From NCBI GenBank assembly GCA_947258975.1, contig CAMYKK010000049.1, forward strand, positions 1 to 64,000: 64,000 nucleotides of DNA, read 5' to 3'. Shown piece after piece: positions 9,059 to 17,249 of the stretch (the stretch's first letter is position 1; every line of letters begins with the position of its first letter). The position numbers and the translations under genes were made by a program. The stretch comes from an uncultured Gammaproteobacteria bacterium (GTDB lineage: Bacteria > Pseudomonadota > Gammaproteobacteria > Arenicellales > JAANXG01). The notes beneath the pieces were generated by a model that was not told the origin of the DNA, did not search any database, and worked only from the letters and a program-made list of their open reading frames with translations.

Positions 9059-9571
9059 TCAGCGTGCGGACGTCGCGGCCGCGACTCGATGCGATGTCGA
9101 GCGGTGGCGAAGCTGCACGATTGCGATCACGACATGCGCGACCAATAGTGCGGGCACGAAGAGCGCCGGGATGAAGTAAGTCGCACCCAATTGACCGTCG
9201 ATCGTGTAGCGCAGCCCCTGCAGCACCGCGTTGATGAGATCTAACGCGCCGAAGACATTGAAGATCCCAACCAGCACGCCGGCCGCAGACCAACTCTTGC
9301 GGAGCGCCAGCAGCGCGATAAGGGCCAACACGGCGGCCGCGAAATCGCCCCACGCAGCGGGTGCGGCGAAACGCGGGTCCAGCGCCTCTGCCGTGACACC
9401 TGGGATCAAGAAGGCAAGACCCACGTAGCGCAGTGCGTTCAGAAGCAGCAGCGGCGTCAACGCATCGACGAGCGACTTGTTCCACATCCAGGGCAGGACG
9501 TACCACCTCGCGATCAGCGACCAGGTGAGCAATCCGATTGCGATGCTGCTCGTTAATAGTAGATCGATCAT
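9059..9571 (-). CDS. Small polytopic membrane protein of unknown function
   Basis: A 170-residue protein with four to five hydrophobic helices (segments starting LLLTSSIAIGLLTW, LLLLNALRYVGLAFL, FAAAVLALIALLAL, and FIPALFVPALLVAHVVIAIV) and a basic C-terminal tail. I do not recognise a catalytic motif or named family. Its ATG overlaps the stop of the DoxX-family gene as ATGA, indicating translational coupling, so the two products may work together in the inner membrane. The pair is divergent from a LysR regulator that probably controls it. Confidence 0.75.
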   Translation of the reverse strand: MIDLLLTSSIAIGLLTWSLIARWYVLPWMWNKSLVDALTPLLLLNALRYVGLAFLIPGVTAEALDPRFAAPAAWGDFAAAVLALIALLALRKSWSAAGVLVGIFNVFGALDLINAVLQGLRYTIDGQLGATYFIPALFVPALLVAHVVIAIVQLRHRSTSHRVAAATSAR

Positions 9572-9999
9572 GACGCAGTTCCCCGCGGTTGGGCCACCAG
9601 AGACGATGCCGATGCACCGATAGCGTAGCTACCCGCGCCGAGAAAAACCTGTGCGATGGCTACGGCAGCCAAAAACACGGGATATTCCCAGCCGCCGCCG
9701 TTATTCGTAAACAGCCAGCCGTTCGACCAGTGCGCCCAGACCGCGCCGAGGAGAACGGGCACCACGGCCGCCGCCGCGATGTGGACGCGATAGCCCAGCA
9801 CCAGCGCGACACCGGCCACCGCTTCGATGGCAAAGACTCCATAGGCGCCGGCCCCGGGCAGGCCGAGCGAGGCGAAGAATTGGGCCGTGCCCGGCAGCGA
9901 AAAGACAACGAGTTTCAGATAAAGACTGTGCGCGATCAACACCAGGCCGAGGCTGACCCGGGTCACGAAAGCGCCATGGGCTTGAGAGTAAGTATTCAT
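9568..9999 (-). CDS. DoxX family membrane protein
   Basis: A 143-residue four-helix inner-membrane protein of the DoxX type (SLGLVLIAHSLYLK, FFASLGLPGAGAYGVFAIEAVAGVALVLG, GAVWAHWSNGWLF segments). Family members have been tied to thiosulfate-quinone reduction and redox or peroxide stress, but most are uncharacterised. The start is supported by AGGAGA six nt before ATG 9999. The gene overlaps the downstream membrane gene by 4 nt. Its promoter must lie in the 105-nt gap shared with the divergent LysR gene, where a 16-bp palindrome sits. Confidence 0.82.
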   Translation of the reverse strand: MNTYSQAHGAFVTRVSLGLVLIAHSLYLKLVVFSLPGTAQFFASLGLPGAGAYGVFAIEAVAGVALVLGYRVHIAAAAVVPVLLGAVWAHWSNGWLFTNNGGGWEYPVFLAAVAIAQVFLGAGSYAIGASASSLVAQPRGTAS

Positions 10000-10083
10000 G
10001 AGTTTCTCCTGTCGGGAAATGTGATCGGTGCCCAAAAGGATAGGTCTTGCCAGAAAGCAAGTAAATCGGCAATATATGCAAAA

Positions 10084-10099
10084 CAATATTGCAATATTG
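10084..10099. promoter_or_regulatory. Palindromic candidate LysR operator
   Basis: CAATATTGCAATATTG is a perfect 16-bp palindrome lying 5 nt before the LysR start codon, with a related GCAATATATGC at 10070-10080. Divergent LysR-target gaps commonly carry such sites; here it would support autoregulation and control of the DoxX pair. Confidence 0.5.
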
Positions 10100-10104
10100 C
10101 AAAC

Positions 10105-10995
10105 ATGGATTGGGACGACCTTCGATATTTTCTGGCGGTGGCGGAGGCCCGCTCGCTCCAGGGCGCTGCGCGCAGGCTCGGGGTGAATCATTCGACCGTA
10201 TTCCGGCGCATCAATCGATTCGAGGATAAGGTGGGTGCGCGGCTTTTCGAGCGCTTGGCGGATGGCTATCAACTGACCGCGGCCGGTGACGAGCTGTTGC
10301 AACACGCCAAGCGCGTCGGGGAAGAGATCGACCAATTGCAGCTCAAAGTGCTCGGCAAAGACTACCGCCCGAGCGGTAAGATCCGACTGACGGCGCCCGA
10401 TAACCTGGCATACGAATACCTCCCGCGCTATCTGCTGGCCTTCTCGAAGCGCTATTCTGCGATCACATTGGAGCTCGTGGTCGGCGCAGAAAGTCTCGAC
10501 CTGACGCGCCGCGAGGCAGACATTGCCATCCGCGCCACAACCAACCCTCCGCCGCACCTGGTGGGCCGTAAAGTATTTTCGATACAGTGGTCTTACTACG
10601 CGGCAAAGACCTATTTGCGTCGATACGGCCGCCCAAAGGACCAGCAAGAGCTCGCGGGCCACCGCATCATCAGCGCCGACGCCGCGCTTAGACGCATCCC
10701 TGCGTTTCGGCAACTCGAAGCGGCGCTGGCAAAGGAGATCGTCATGACCTGCTCCACGTTAAATGCAATGTCGGCGATGGCCGTCGCAGGTCACGGAATC
10801 ACGCTGCTTCCCGACGATCAGATCAAATCAAGGCTGGAGCGCTTGTTTCCGTGTAAGCCTTCGTTCGTGTCGGATATCTGGCTGCTGACTCACCCGGAAC
10901 TGCGTCGTACGGAGCGCATACGCCTGCTCATGGACCACCTCGCGGAGTCGTTTCGTGCTGATCGCCGATTACAAGCTATCGCCGCCGTCGCGTAG
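10105..10995 (+). CDS. LysR family transcriptional regulator
   Basis: A 296-residue LysR-type regulator. The N-terminal winged helix-turn-helix (DLRYFLAVAEARSLQGAARRLGVNHSTVFRRI) spans about residues 4-60, followed by a linker helix and a periplasmic-binding-protein-like effector domain. It begins at ATG 10105 (MDWDDLRYF); longer readings would run through the operator gap. It is transcribed away from the DoxX and membrane-protein genes, the usual arrangement for a LysR regulator and its target. The effector cannot be told from the sequence. Confidence 0.9.
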   Translation: MDWDDLRYFLAVAEARSLQGAARRLGVNHSTVFRRINRFEDKVGARLFERLADGYQLTAAGDELLQHAKRVGEEIDQLQLKVLGKDYRPSGKIRLTAPDNLAYEYLPRYLLAFSKRYSAITLELVVGAESLDLTRREADIAIRATTNPPPHLVGRKVFSIQWSYYAAKTYLRRYGRPKDQQELAGHRIISADAALRRIPAFRQLEAALAKEIVMTCSTLNAMSAMAVAGHGITLLPDDQIKSRLERLFPCKPSFVSDIWLLTHPELRRTERIRLLMDHLAESFRADRRLQAIAAVA

Positions 10996-11008
10996 TTGTG
11001 CCAGCGTT

Positions 11009-11145
11009 ATTCCGGGGACAGGATATTTATCTGTGGATATATTGGATAGTTGATTAACCGAGTTGATCTTTGCCGGTGTGGTCGGTGATCGGTGAGTAGC
11101 CCGTCGGTGAATTTACACACAGATAAGTAAATTGTCCCCGGAACT
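11009..11145. repeat. MITE-like element with imperfect terminal inverted repeats
   Basis: The stretch ATTCCGGGGACAGGATATTT at 11009 and TAAATTGTCCCCGGAACT ending at 11145 form imperfect inverted repeats of about 26 nt (roughly 21 matches) around 85 nt of non-coding DNA. Ends of this kind (CCGGGGACA...TTATCTG) are, from memory, associated with REP-type tyrosine transposases; no transposase is present here. It occupies most of the gene-free stretch 10996-11330. Confidence 0.5.
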
Positions 11146-11330
11146 CGGAACTACCCCGGAACTACACTATAGGGCTTAGCGAGAGGAAATCCAGGATTCA
11201 TTTTGCTGACTGGCCGGCCCGTTCCAATAACAAAACTGTCACCCGCATGCTGACTTGTTAGTAGGGATTAATCGGGGGGGAAATGAAAGCCCAAATCTAC
11301 TGATAGTTTCTTGCTAACGGAGGAGCAGTC

Positions 11331-12020
11331 GTGACTAGTGTGTCCCAGTGGTTCGATGAGCTTGGCCTTGGCCTTGGCCGGTATGCAGAGGCGTTCGCTG
11401 AGAATCACATCGATTGGGACCTGATGGCGGACCTCACTGATGAGGATCTCAAGACTTTGGGCATAGCCTCACTCGGTCACCGCAAATGGCTCCTAAAGGC
11501 CATCGCTACTCCACCGGAAAGCGACGCTCAAGCCACCACATCCAGCGCTGAACTCATTGACGGTCGGGACAGACCACCAGACACTGCTGAGCGCCGCCAG
11601 TGGACAGTGATGTTCTGTGATCTGGTGGGTTCAACGGCTCTGTCGGAACGACTGGACCCGGAAGACCTGCGCGAGGTTCTACGACGATATCGGGACACCT
11701 GCGCCAAGGTGATCGATCGCTACTAAGGCCATATTGCGAAGCATATTGGCGACGGGATGCTGGTGTACTTCGGTTATCCACGGGCGCACGAGGAGGATGC
11801 CGAGCGATCGGTAAGGGCGGGCCTTGCGATTGTGCAATCGATGGCAGAACTCAACGCCGGGACCGGCAAACGATACGATGTCGTGTTGGCGATTCGTATT
11901 GGCGTGGCGACAGGATCGGTGGTGATGGGAGATCTTGTTGGAGAAGGCGCCAGCGAGGGAGCGGCAGTGGTCGGACACGCGACCATGCCGACGCGGGCCG
12001 GGTTGAATTCAAAGTACTAG
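11331..12020 (+). pseudogene. Broken SAM-adenylate/guanylate cyclase gene
   Basis: The frame reads a SAM domain ([17 protein letters not shown]..., residues 5-60) and the start of a class III cyclase domain ([23 protein letters not shown], near 88). It is stopped by TAA at 11724-11726, exactly where the intact relative at 27192 reads Phe-Gly-Gly. The same frame then continues with GHIAKHIGDGMLVYFGYPRAHEEDAERSV and GEGAS before losing homology near 11990 and stopping at 12018. The ATPase and TPR regions are absent. It is a decayed copy related to the 27-kb gene, with its own good start (AACGGAGGAGC before the GTG at 11331). Confidence 0.85.
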
Positions 12021-12183
12021 TAACAGGTCAGCACGTACTGTTCCCGTTGGGGGAGACAGGAACGGAATCTGCCTCGTCTGTCCCGATTTACCGTGAATGG
12101 GGGAGTTCGACCCGCAGCGGATATAACGGTTCTATACTTATCGGCATGATATGCAGCACTATTTGAAGACAGGAACTAATTAG

Positions 12184-12585
12184 GTGGCGATACAACTCGA
12201 CAAAGGGATCGAGTTAATCGACGACATTCCTGGCCGAGGAGCTAAGGCTGAAAAGGGATGCAAGATCGTCTACAACGCCAGGTTCTTTCTCCGCCGGGGT
12301 GACGAGGTCACCAATGATCCGCCATCCATAGCCCTTTACAGGGATCAACTCAATATCCGGAACATTGGCAACCTAGAACTCATCGATCACACCACCATAC
12401 TTGGTAAACGCCAGCCTATAGCCTGTGTCGAAAGGTCACTCTATGGCATGCAAGCAGGCGGCTTTCGCGAGATCCTAGCCGGGCCACATTTGTGCTACGG
12501 TGAAAACGGCATCGACGGGCTGATACCACCGAACGCTATGCTTCGTGTTCAACTTTGGGTGCAAGATGTAAGATGCGCCACTTGA
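12184..12585 (+). CDS. Degenerate FKBP-type peptidyl-prolyl isomerase-like protein
   Basis: A 133-residue protein starting at GTG 12184. Its second half matches the FKBP fold: LYGMQAGGFREILAGPHLCYGENGIDGLIPPNAMLRVQLWV aligns, in shorter pieces, with the GM.VGGKR...P..LAYG..G....IPPNA.L.F.VEL pattern. The tyrosine of CYGENG is kept. The Trp at the floor of the active site is replaced (PIACVERS instead of VIPGWEEG) and the FD pair is not visible, so isomerase activity is doubtful. No signal peptide is seen. It lies in a decayed, gene-poor area between the broken cyclase and a small membrane gene. Confidence 0.6.
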   Translation: MAIQLDKGIELIDDIPGRGAKAEKGCKIVYNARFFLRRGDEVTNDPPSIALYRDQLNIRNIGNLELIDHTTILGKRQPIACVERSLYGMQAGGFREILAGPHLCYGENGIDGLIPPNAMLRVQLWVQDVRCAT

Positions 12586-12681
12586 CCCTGCGTGCACTTG
12601 TCGCGGGATTGCGGCGCGTCGCATTCCCAACTTATGGCCGATAGCCGAGCTTGTGAAAGGAATAAAACTGGACTGATTCCG

Positions 12682-12978
12682 ATGTCGGCTCACGACCTAA
12701 ACAGATTGCGCCAACACCACAATGCGACGATCGGGTTGTTTGTCGCCTTTTGGCTTTTCGTATTGATCTCTATTGGAGTAATTGAGTTTTTCGAGGTTTC
12801 CAAGCGCACCCAAGATAACTTGATCGGCACTCTCTTCGGCGCTGGTCTCGTGCTGTCGCTACTCCAATTTACGAAGCGCTGTCCAAAATGCCGGGCTCAT
12901 CTCGGCTGGCAGGTACGGTTGGGCACCCCAAAGAACTGCCACAAGTGCGGCGCAGGTTTGCGACCTAACGCAAACTGA
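12682..12978 (+). CDS. Small membrane protein with C-terminal zinc ribbon
   Basis: A 98-residue protein. Residues about 13-33 (ATIGLFVAFWLFVLISIGVI) and 49-65 (LIGTLFGAGLVLSLLQF) form two hydrophobic helices, followed by a CPKC...CHKC four-cysteine knuckle at about 68-91. This suggests a membrane-anchored cytosolic zinc ribbon. I know no function for this architecture. The start at MSAHDLNRLRQHH is chosen because the 30 codons before it do not look coding; no strong ribosome-binding site is visible. Confidence 0.6.
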   Translation: MSAHDLNRLRQHHNATIGLFVAFWLFVLISIGVIEFFEVSKRTQDNLIGTLFGAGLVLSLLQFTKRCPKCRAHLGWQVRLGTPKNCHKCGAGLRPNAN

Positions 12979-13164
12979 CAGGACCGGTAGCGCGTGCATT
13001 GCCGGCTCTTCCAAGATCAGGTGGTGAGATGTTAATCGCCGAGACGACGCTGAAAATAATCACGTCGCTTCGCGGTGTCATCTGCGTAATTCACAGACAC
13101 TCTGCCTCGTAGACTCTGATGCGAATTCGCCTCCGATGTGAGTGCGCTACCCAAAAAAAGTGGA

Positions 13165-13184
13165 GTCGGAGTTTTCACTCCGAC
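13165..13184. repeat. Palindromic hairpin in gene-free stretch 12979-13323
   Basis: GTCGGAGT and ACTCCGAC pair with a TTTC loop; flanking GGA/CC bases extend it slightly. It resembles, in its GGAGTC/GACTCC core, the longer hairpin at 14010-14054. It could end transcription of one flanking gene. I see nothing else in this 345-nt stretch. Confidence 0.45.
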
Positions 13185-13323
13185 CCCCTATCTTCTCATT
13201 CACCTTTTTCGTTGATCAACCACATACGTAATCGATCAGTGACACTAGCTCTCGCAACGCCACGACGATCTAGGCTAATCAGGGACTAACCGGAATGCTC
13301 TCCTTACTATTCCTCTTGTCGGC

Positions 13324-13785
13324 TTACTTATAGGCGCCGACGCCGCAGAAGAATTCACCTTTCTGGTTGGCCATGATGTAACTGGCCTTTTCATTGACCT
13401 CTTCTGATCCAGGATAAGGCCACTTATAGTTGACCCAGCCTTGCTTATCGTTCTGTGCGACCTTGATCATATCTTTGAACAGTTCGTCACCGTATTTGTT
13501 GAAGTCCATCAGATTCTTTCCCACCAGATTGGGTTTTTTCGCGTGTGAGAGCATGACGCCTTGCATGTCCATGCAGAATACATAGAGATCTTTCTTTTGA
13601 AAGCCGCCATCGGCGCTCGCAAACGTGATGAATGCCTTGTCTTTGCCCATGGAATTGACCGCGGCGATCGCCTTCTCGCTCATTACCTTGGCTTCCTCCG
13701 GGGTGGCCATGCCTCCCGCCAGCGCGTAACCGCAAAGAGCGAGTGAAATTGTCGTTGACAGTAGGTACTTGATTATCGATGACAT
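13324..13785 (-). CDS. Secreted single-Cache-domain protein
   Basis: A 153-residue protein with a Sec signal peptide (MSSIIKYLLSTTISLALCGYALA, cleavage near 23). The rest looks like a stand-alone sCache_2-type sensor domain: a long helix (EEAKVMSEKAIAAVNSMG), then DLYVFCMDMQGVMLSHAKKPNLVGKN and the C-terminal KASYIMANQKGEFFCGVGAYK strand pair. Cache domains normally bind small ligands as the outer part of receptors; free-standing periplasmic ones often sit beside signalling genes. No receptor or kinase is adjacent. A good AAGGAAAC lies before the ATG at 13785. Confidence 0.8.
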   Translation of the reverse strand: MSSIIKYLLSTTISLALCGYALAGGMATPEEAKVMSEKAIAAVNSMGKDKAFITFASADGGFQKKDLYVFCMDMQGVMLSHAKKPNLVGKNLMDFNKYGDELFKDMIKVAQNDKQGWVNYKWPYPGSEEVNEKASYIMANQKGEFFCGVGAYK

Positions 13786-14009
13786 GTAGTTTCCTTTGAT
13801 TCAATCAATGTCTAGTTTAAGTTGGGGGCCGTATTTGTAGTCGCAGTCCGCCTGGCTCGCAACAACGGATGGCTATTCGGCTCAAATTCACGGACCACTG
13901 GTTGCAAGACGCGGCGAGCGGGGCCGGCGGCAATGGTGCGCCCGGTCTGGTTGGTGCGGTAGACGGATTAAAGCTGTCAGCATTCGGTGTCACCACTGCC
14001 GGCGTTGTC

Positions 14010-14054
14010 AGGAATATAGGGGCCGGAGTCACGGACTCCGGCCCCTATATTCCT
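14010..14054. repeat. Perfect 21-bp inverted repeat hairpin
   Basis: Two 21-nt arms (14010-14030 and 14034-14054) are exact reverse complements around the loop ACG; the core is GGGGCCGGAGTC/GACTCCGGCCCC with AT-rich outer ends. It sits in a 432-nt stretch (13786-14217) with no credible gene, between two leftward genes. Too long and symmetric for an ordinary terminator and without a T-tract, it may be a mobile palindromic element. Confidence 0.75.
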
Positions 14055-14217
14055 CTGGCGCGATATGCCACGTATTCCTTAACATGCCATCCCATACGGC
14101 AATCTCGAAGCGCCACGGGGGCTGATTAAAGAACACCCAACCTTACTAGAGAGCTGATCTTTCAGATCGCCTGGCAACTTCGAATCTCGAGTTTTGCCGC
14201 GCTTTGGTTTCGCCCGA

Positions 14218-15021
14218 TCAGCGGCCGCGCCATATCGGGTCGCGTTTTTCCATGAACGCATCGATGCCTTCGACCGCGTCCTGCGCCATCATGTTGCAGG
14301 CCATCACTTCGGCGGCGTATTCGTAGGCGGCTTCGAGTTCCTTGTCGATCTGTTTATAGAACATTCGCTTGCCGGTGCGCACCGCCACCGGTGAACGATC
14401 CCTAATATGCTGCGCCAAGGCCATCACCTGGTCGTCGAGCATGTCGGGGTCCACTGCGCGGTTCACCAGTCCCAGGTCCACGGCAGCTTCGGCGCTGATG
14501 AACTCTCCGGTCAACAGCATCTCCATGGCGTGTTTGCGTAACACGTTGCGACTCAGCGGTACGCCGGGCGTGGCGCAGAACAAACCAAGATTGATCCCCG
14601 AGGTGGCGAAGCTTGCCTCGCTGGACGCCACCGCCAGATCCGCGGTGGCCACGAGCTGGCAGCCGGCGGCGGTGGCGATGCCGTGTACGCGTGCTATCAC
14701 CGGTTGGGGAATGCGATTCATAGTCAACATCATGCGGCTGCATTGATTGAACAGGCGGCGGTAGTAATCCTGATCCGGCTTCGAGCGCATCTCTTTGAGG
14801 TCATGTCCCGCACAGAAGGCCTTGCCGGCGCCTGCCAGCACCACCACGCGCGCTGAGTCATCCGCGGCGATATCATCCAGCGCCTCTTGCAGCGCGGTGA
14901 GCATCGCCTCGGACAGGGCATTGTAGTTTTTGGGCCGATTCAGGGTCAGCGTTACGATGCCGTCGGCTCGGTTGCGCAATAGGATGTCTGATTGGCTGGT
15001 ATTTTCGGCGGGTGTGCTCAC
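14218..15021 (-). CDS. Enoyl-CoA hydratase/isomerase, ECHDC3-like
   Basis: A 267-residue crotonase-fold protein. The oxyanion-hole segments are visible: AFCAGHDLKEM near residue 68 and GIATAAGCQLVATADLAVAS near 115; NLGLFCATPGVPLSRNVL near 143 is typical of the ECHDC3 group. In that group the two catalytic glutamates of classical hydratases are often not both kept, so hydratase activity is not certain. It is divergent from an acyl-CoA ligase gene, and the 150-nt gap must hold both promoters. Likely substrates are short or medium enoyl-CoAs. Confidence 0.88.
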   Translation of the reverse strand: MSTPAENTSQSDILLRNRADGIVTLTLNRPKNYNALSEAMLTALQEALDDIAADDSARVVVLAGAGKAFCAGHDLKEMRSKPDQDYYRRLFNQCSRMMLTMNRIPQPVIARVHGIATAAGCQLVATADLAVASSEASFATSGINLGLFCATPGVPLSRNVLRKHAMEMLLTGEFISAEAAVDLGLVNRAVDPDMLDDQVMALAQHIRDRSPVAVRTGKRMFYKQIDKELEAAYEYAAEVMACNMMAQDAVEGIDAFMEKRDPIWRGR

Positions 15022-15171
15022 GGCGGTCTCGGCATGACTTGCGAAGCGGGAATTCTGCGTGAGCCGGCAGGCCGATGCAAGCGCGCCCCGCTACGTGCCT
15101 GCTGCCGGAGCGGACATTTCTCCCCGTGTCCCGATTGCGCTAAGCTTGATGCTCAGCGGAGCGAGGCACCT

Positions 15172-16815
15172 ATGAAGCTTATCGACCCCAATTATCGGGA
15201 TTTCGACACCATTTGCCGCGAGTTCCGGTGGCGGGTGCCGGAGCACTACAACATCGCCAACCAGGTCTGCGATAAGCACACCGGACTGGCGGGTCACCCG
15301 GCCATGTTTTACGAGAACGAGGCGGGCGAAGAAACGACCTTCAGTTTCGGACAGCTCGGTGCCTTGTCAAACCGGTTTGCCAATGCGCTGCGTGCCCAGG
15401 GTGTTGCGCGCGGTGATCGTGTCGGCATCATTCTGCCACAGCGGATCGAAACCGGAGTCGCGCACCTCGCGGTGTACAAACTGGGTGCGGTCGCCCTACC
15501 GCTGTCGATTCTGTTCGGCCCCGATGCCATCGAATACCGGCTCCGCGATAGCGGTGCCAAGGCAGTCATCACCCTGGGCCGTCACGTCGCCATGATTCAG
15601 GATATGAAGCAGTTGTTGCCGGACTTGCAGACGGTGATCAGCTGCGGCGGATCTGAAGGCGACGCGAGCTTCTGGACGTTGATCGAAGCCGCCACGGAGC
15701 AATTGACGCCGGTTGCCACCAAGGCCGATGATCCGGCGTTGTTGATTTACACCTCGGGCACCACCGGCCCGCCCAAGGGCGCACTGATTGCGCATCGCGC
15801 GTTGCTGGGTAATCTCACCGGATTCGAGCTGTCGCAGAATTTCTTTCCCCAACCGCACGACGTGTTCTGGACCCCGGCTGATTGGGCGTGGACCGGCGGT
15901 CTTCTGGATGGCTTATTACCGACTTGGTATTTCGGAAGACCTATCGTGGCCTTCGAGGGCGGCAAGTTCGATGCCCAGCACGCTTGTCGGTTGATGGAAA
16001 AATATGCGGTGACCAATGCCTTCATCCCGCCCACGGCGTTGAAGATGATCCGCAAAGTCGCTGACATAGATCGCCACAAATTCAAGCTTCGCGCCATCAT
16101 GTCCGCCGGCGAAACCATGGGGGCCGAACTCTACGAGTGGGGTCAGGAGGCGCTTGGTTTCCAGATCAACGAGATGTGGGGTCAGACCGAATTCAATTAC
16201 CTGGTCGGTAACTGCGCCCCGATCATGACGGTGAAACCGGGTTCCATGGGCAAGCCCTACCCCGGTCACACCGTTGCCGTCATCGACGATGACGGCAATG
16301 AGCTGCCGGCCGGCGAAAACGGTGAGCTCGCCGCCCGGCGTCTCAATGATCCGGTCATGTTTTTGGGCTACTGGAACAACGATCAAGCGACCCGCGGCAA
16401 ATTCGCCGGCGACTGGTTTTGTACCGGGGATGTGGGCTGCCGCGATGAGGATGGGTATATCTGGTTCGTGGGGCGCAAAGATGACGTCATCAGCAGTGCC
16501 GGACACCGGGTGGGCCCTGGCGAGATCGAAGACTGCTTGCTCAAACATCCGGCGGTGGTCCAGGCGGCGGTGATCGGCAGCCCGGATGAGCTGCGCGGCA
16601 ATATTATCAAGGCCTACGTCGTATTGGCGACGGGGGTTGCGCCCACTGAAACGTTAAAGGACGAGATCCAAGCCGCGGTGAAGACCCGTCTCGCCGCCCA
16701 CGAGTACCCGCGGGCCGTTGAGTTCATCGCTGAGATGCCGATGACCACTACCGGCAAAGTCCGGCGCGTCGAATTGCGGCGCATGGACCAGGAACAACAC
16801 AGTACAAAGACATGA
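15172..16815 (+). CDS. Acyl-CoA synthetase (AMP-forming)
   Basis: A 547-residue ANL ligase related to acetyl-CoA/medium-chain acyl-CoA synthetases. The P-loop [11 protein letters not shown] is near residue 191, MWGQTEFNY near 335, [13 protein letters not shown] near 417, the hinge [20 protein letters not shown] follows, and the catalytic lysine of [12 protein letters not shown] is near 528. The start is ATG 15172 ([11 protein letters not shown]) with AGCGAGG upstream; the frame is open further but unlike the family. Its stop overlaps the thioesterase ATG as ATGA. An acid is probably activated here and fed to the hydratase opposite. Confidence 0.9.
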   Translation: MKLIDPNYRDFDTICREFRWRVPEHYNIANQVCDKHTGLAGHPAMFYENEAGEETTFSFGQLGALSNRFANALRAQGVARGDRVGIILPQRIETGVAHLAVYKLGAVALPLSILFGPDAIEYRLRDSGAKAVITLGRHVAMIQDMKQLLPDLQTVISCGGSEGDASFWTLIEAATEQLTPVATKADDPALLIYTSGTTGPPKGALIAHRALLGNLTGFELSQNFFPQPHDVFWTPADWAWTGGLLDGLLPTWYFGRPIVAFEGGKFDAQHACRLMEKYAVTNAFIPPTALKMIRKVADIDRHKFKLRAIMSAGETMGAELYEWGQEALGFQINEMWGQTEFNYLVGNCAPIMTVKPGSMGKPYPGHTVAVIDDDGNELPAGENGELAARRLNDPVMFLGYWNNDQATRGKFAGDWFCTGDVGCRDEDGYIWFVGRKDDVISSAGHRVGPGEIEDCLLKHPAVVQAAVIGSPDELRGNIIKAYVVLATGVAPTETLKDEIQAAVKTRLAAHEYPRAVEFIAEMPMTTTGKVRRVELRRMDQEQHSTKT

Positions 16816-17249
16816 CAGCTGTAGACGACGCCCCTACCCGCGAGGATTATATACACTTCCTCAATATTCCCACGCGTTGGATGGACAACGACATCTACGG
16901 CCACGTCAACAACGTGGTGTATTACTCATACTTTGACACCGTGATCAACAAATACTTGATCGCGCAGGGCGGTTTGGATATTGCCAACGATACGGTAGTA
17001 GGCATCGCCGTGGAGACCCATTGTCAGTTCATGCGTTCGTTGCAGTTTCCGGATTCCATTGATGCCGGTTTGCGCGTCGGGCGCCTCGGCAACTCCAGCG
17101 TTCGCTATGAGATCGGCTTGTTCAAACAGGGAGACGACGCCATCGCCGCGGCGGGATACTTTGTGCACGTATTCGTTGCGCGTGACTCGCAGACCCCGGT
17201 ACCCATCCCCCACGGCATTCATGCCGCTCTCGAACTGTTAACGGCTTGA
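16812..17249 (+). CDS. 4HBT-type acyl-CoA thioesterase
   Basis: A 145-residue hot-dog-fold thioesterase of the 4-hydroxybenzoyl-CoA/YbgC type. The active-site stretch [27 protein letters not shown] is near residue 22, with the conserved Asp and the GHVNN turn. It hydrolyses acyl-CoA, perhaps returning CoA when the upstream ligase overproduces thioesters; the substrate is unknown. It is translationally coupled to the ligase by a 4-nt overlap, and its 3' end overlaps the convergent liuE gene by 12 nt. Confidence 0.9.
   Translation: MTAVDDAPTREDYIHFLNIPTRWMDNDIYGHVNNVVYYSYFDTVINKYLIAQGGLDIANDTVVGIAVETHCQFMRSLQFPDSIDAGLRVGRLGNSSVRYEIGLFKQGDDAIAAAGYFVHVFVARDSQTPVPIPHGIHAALELLTA

Noticed and set aside
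13869-14129. 86-codon frame across the perfect hairpin
   Set aside because: It reads through a 45-nt palindrome and has no recognisable protein features; its opposite-strand frame is equally open.
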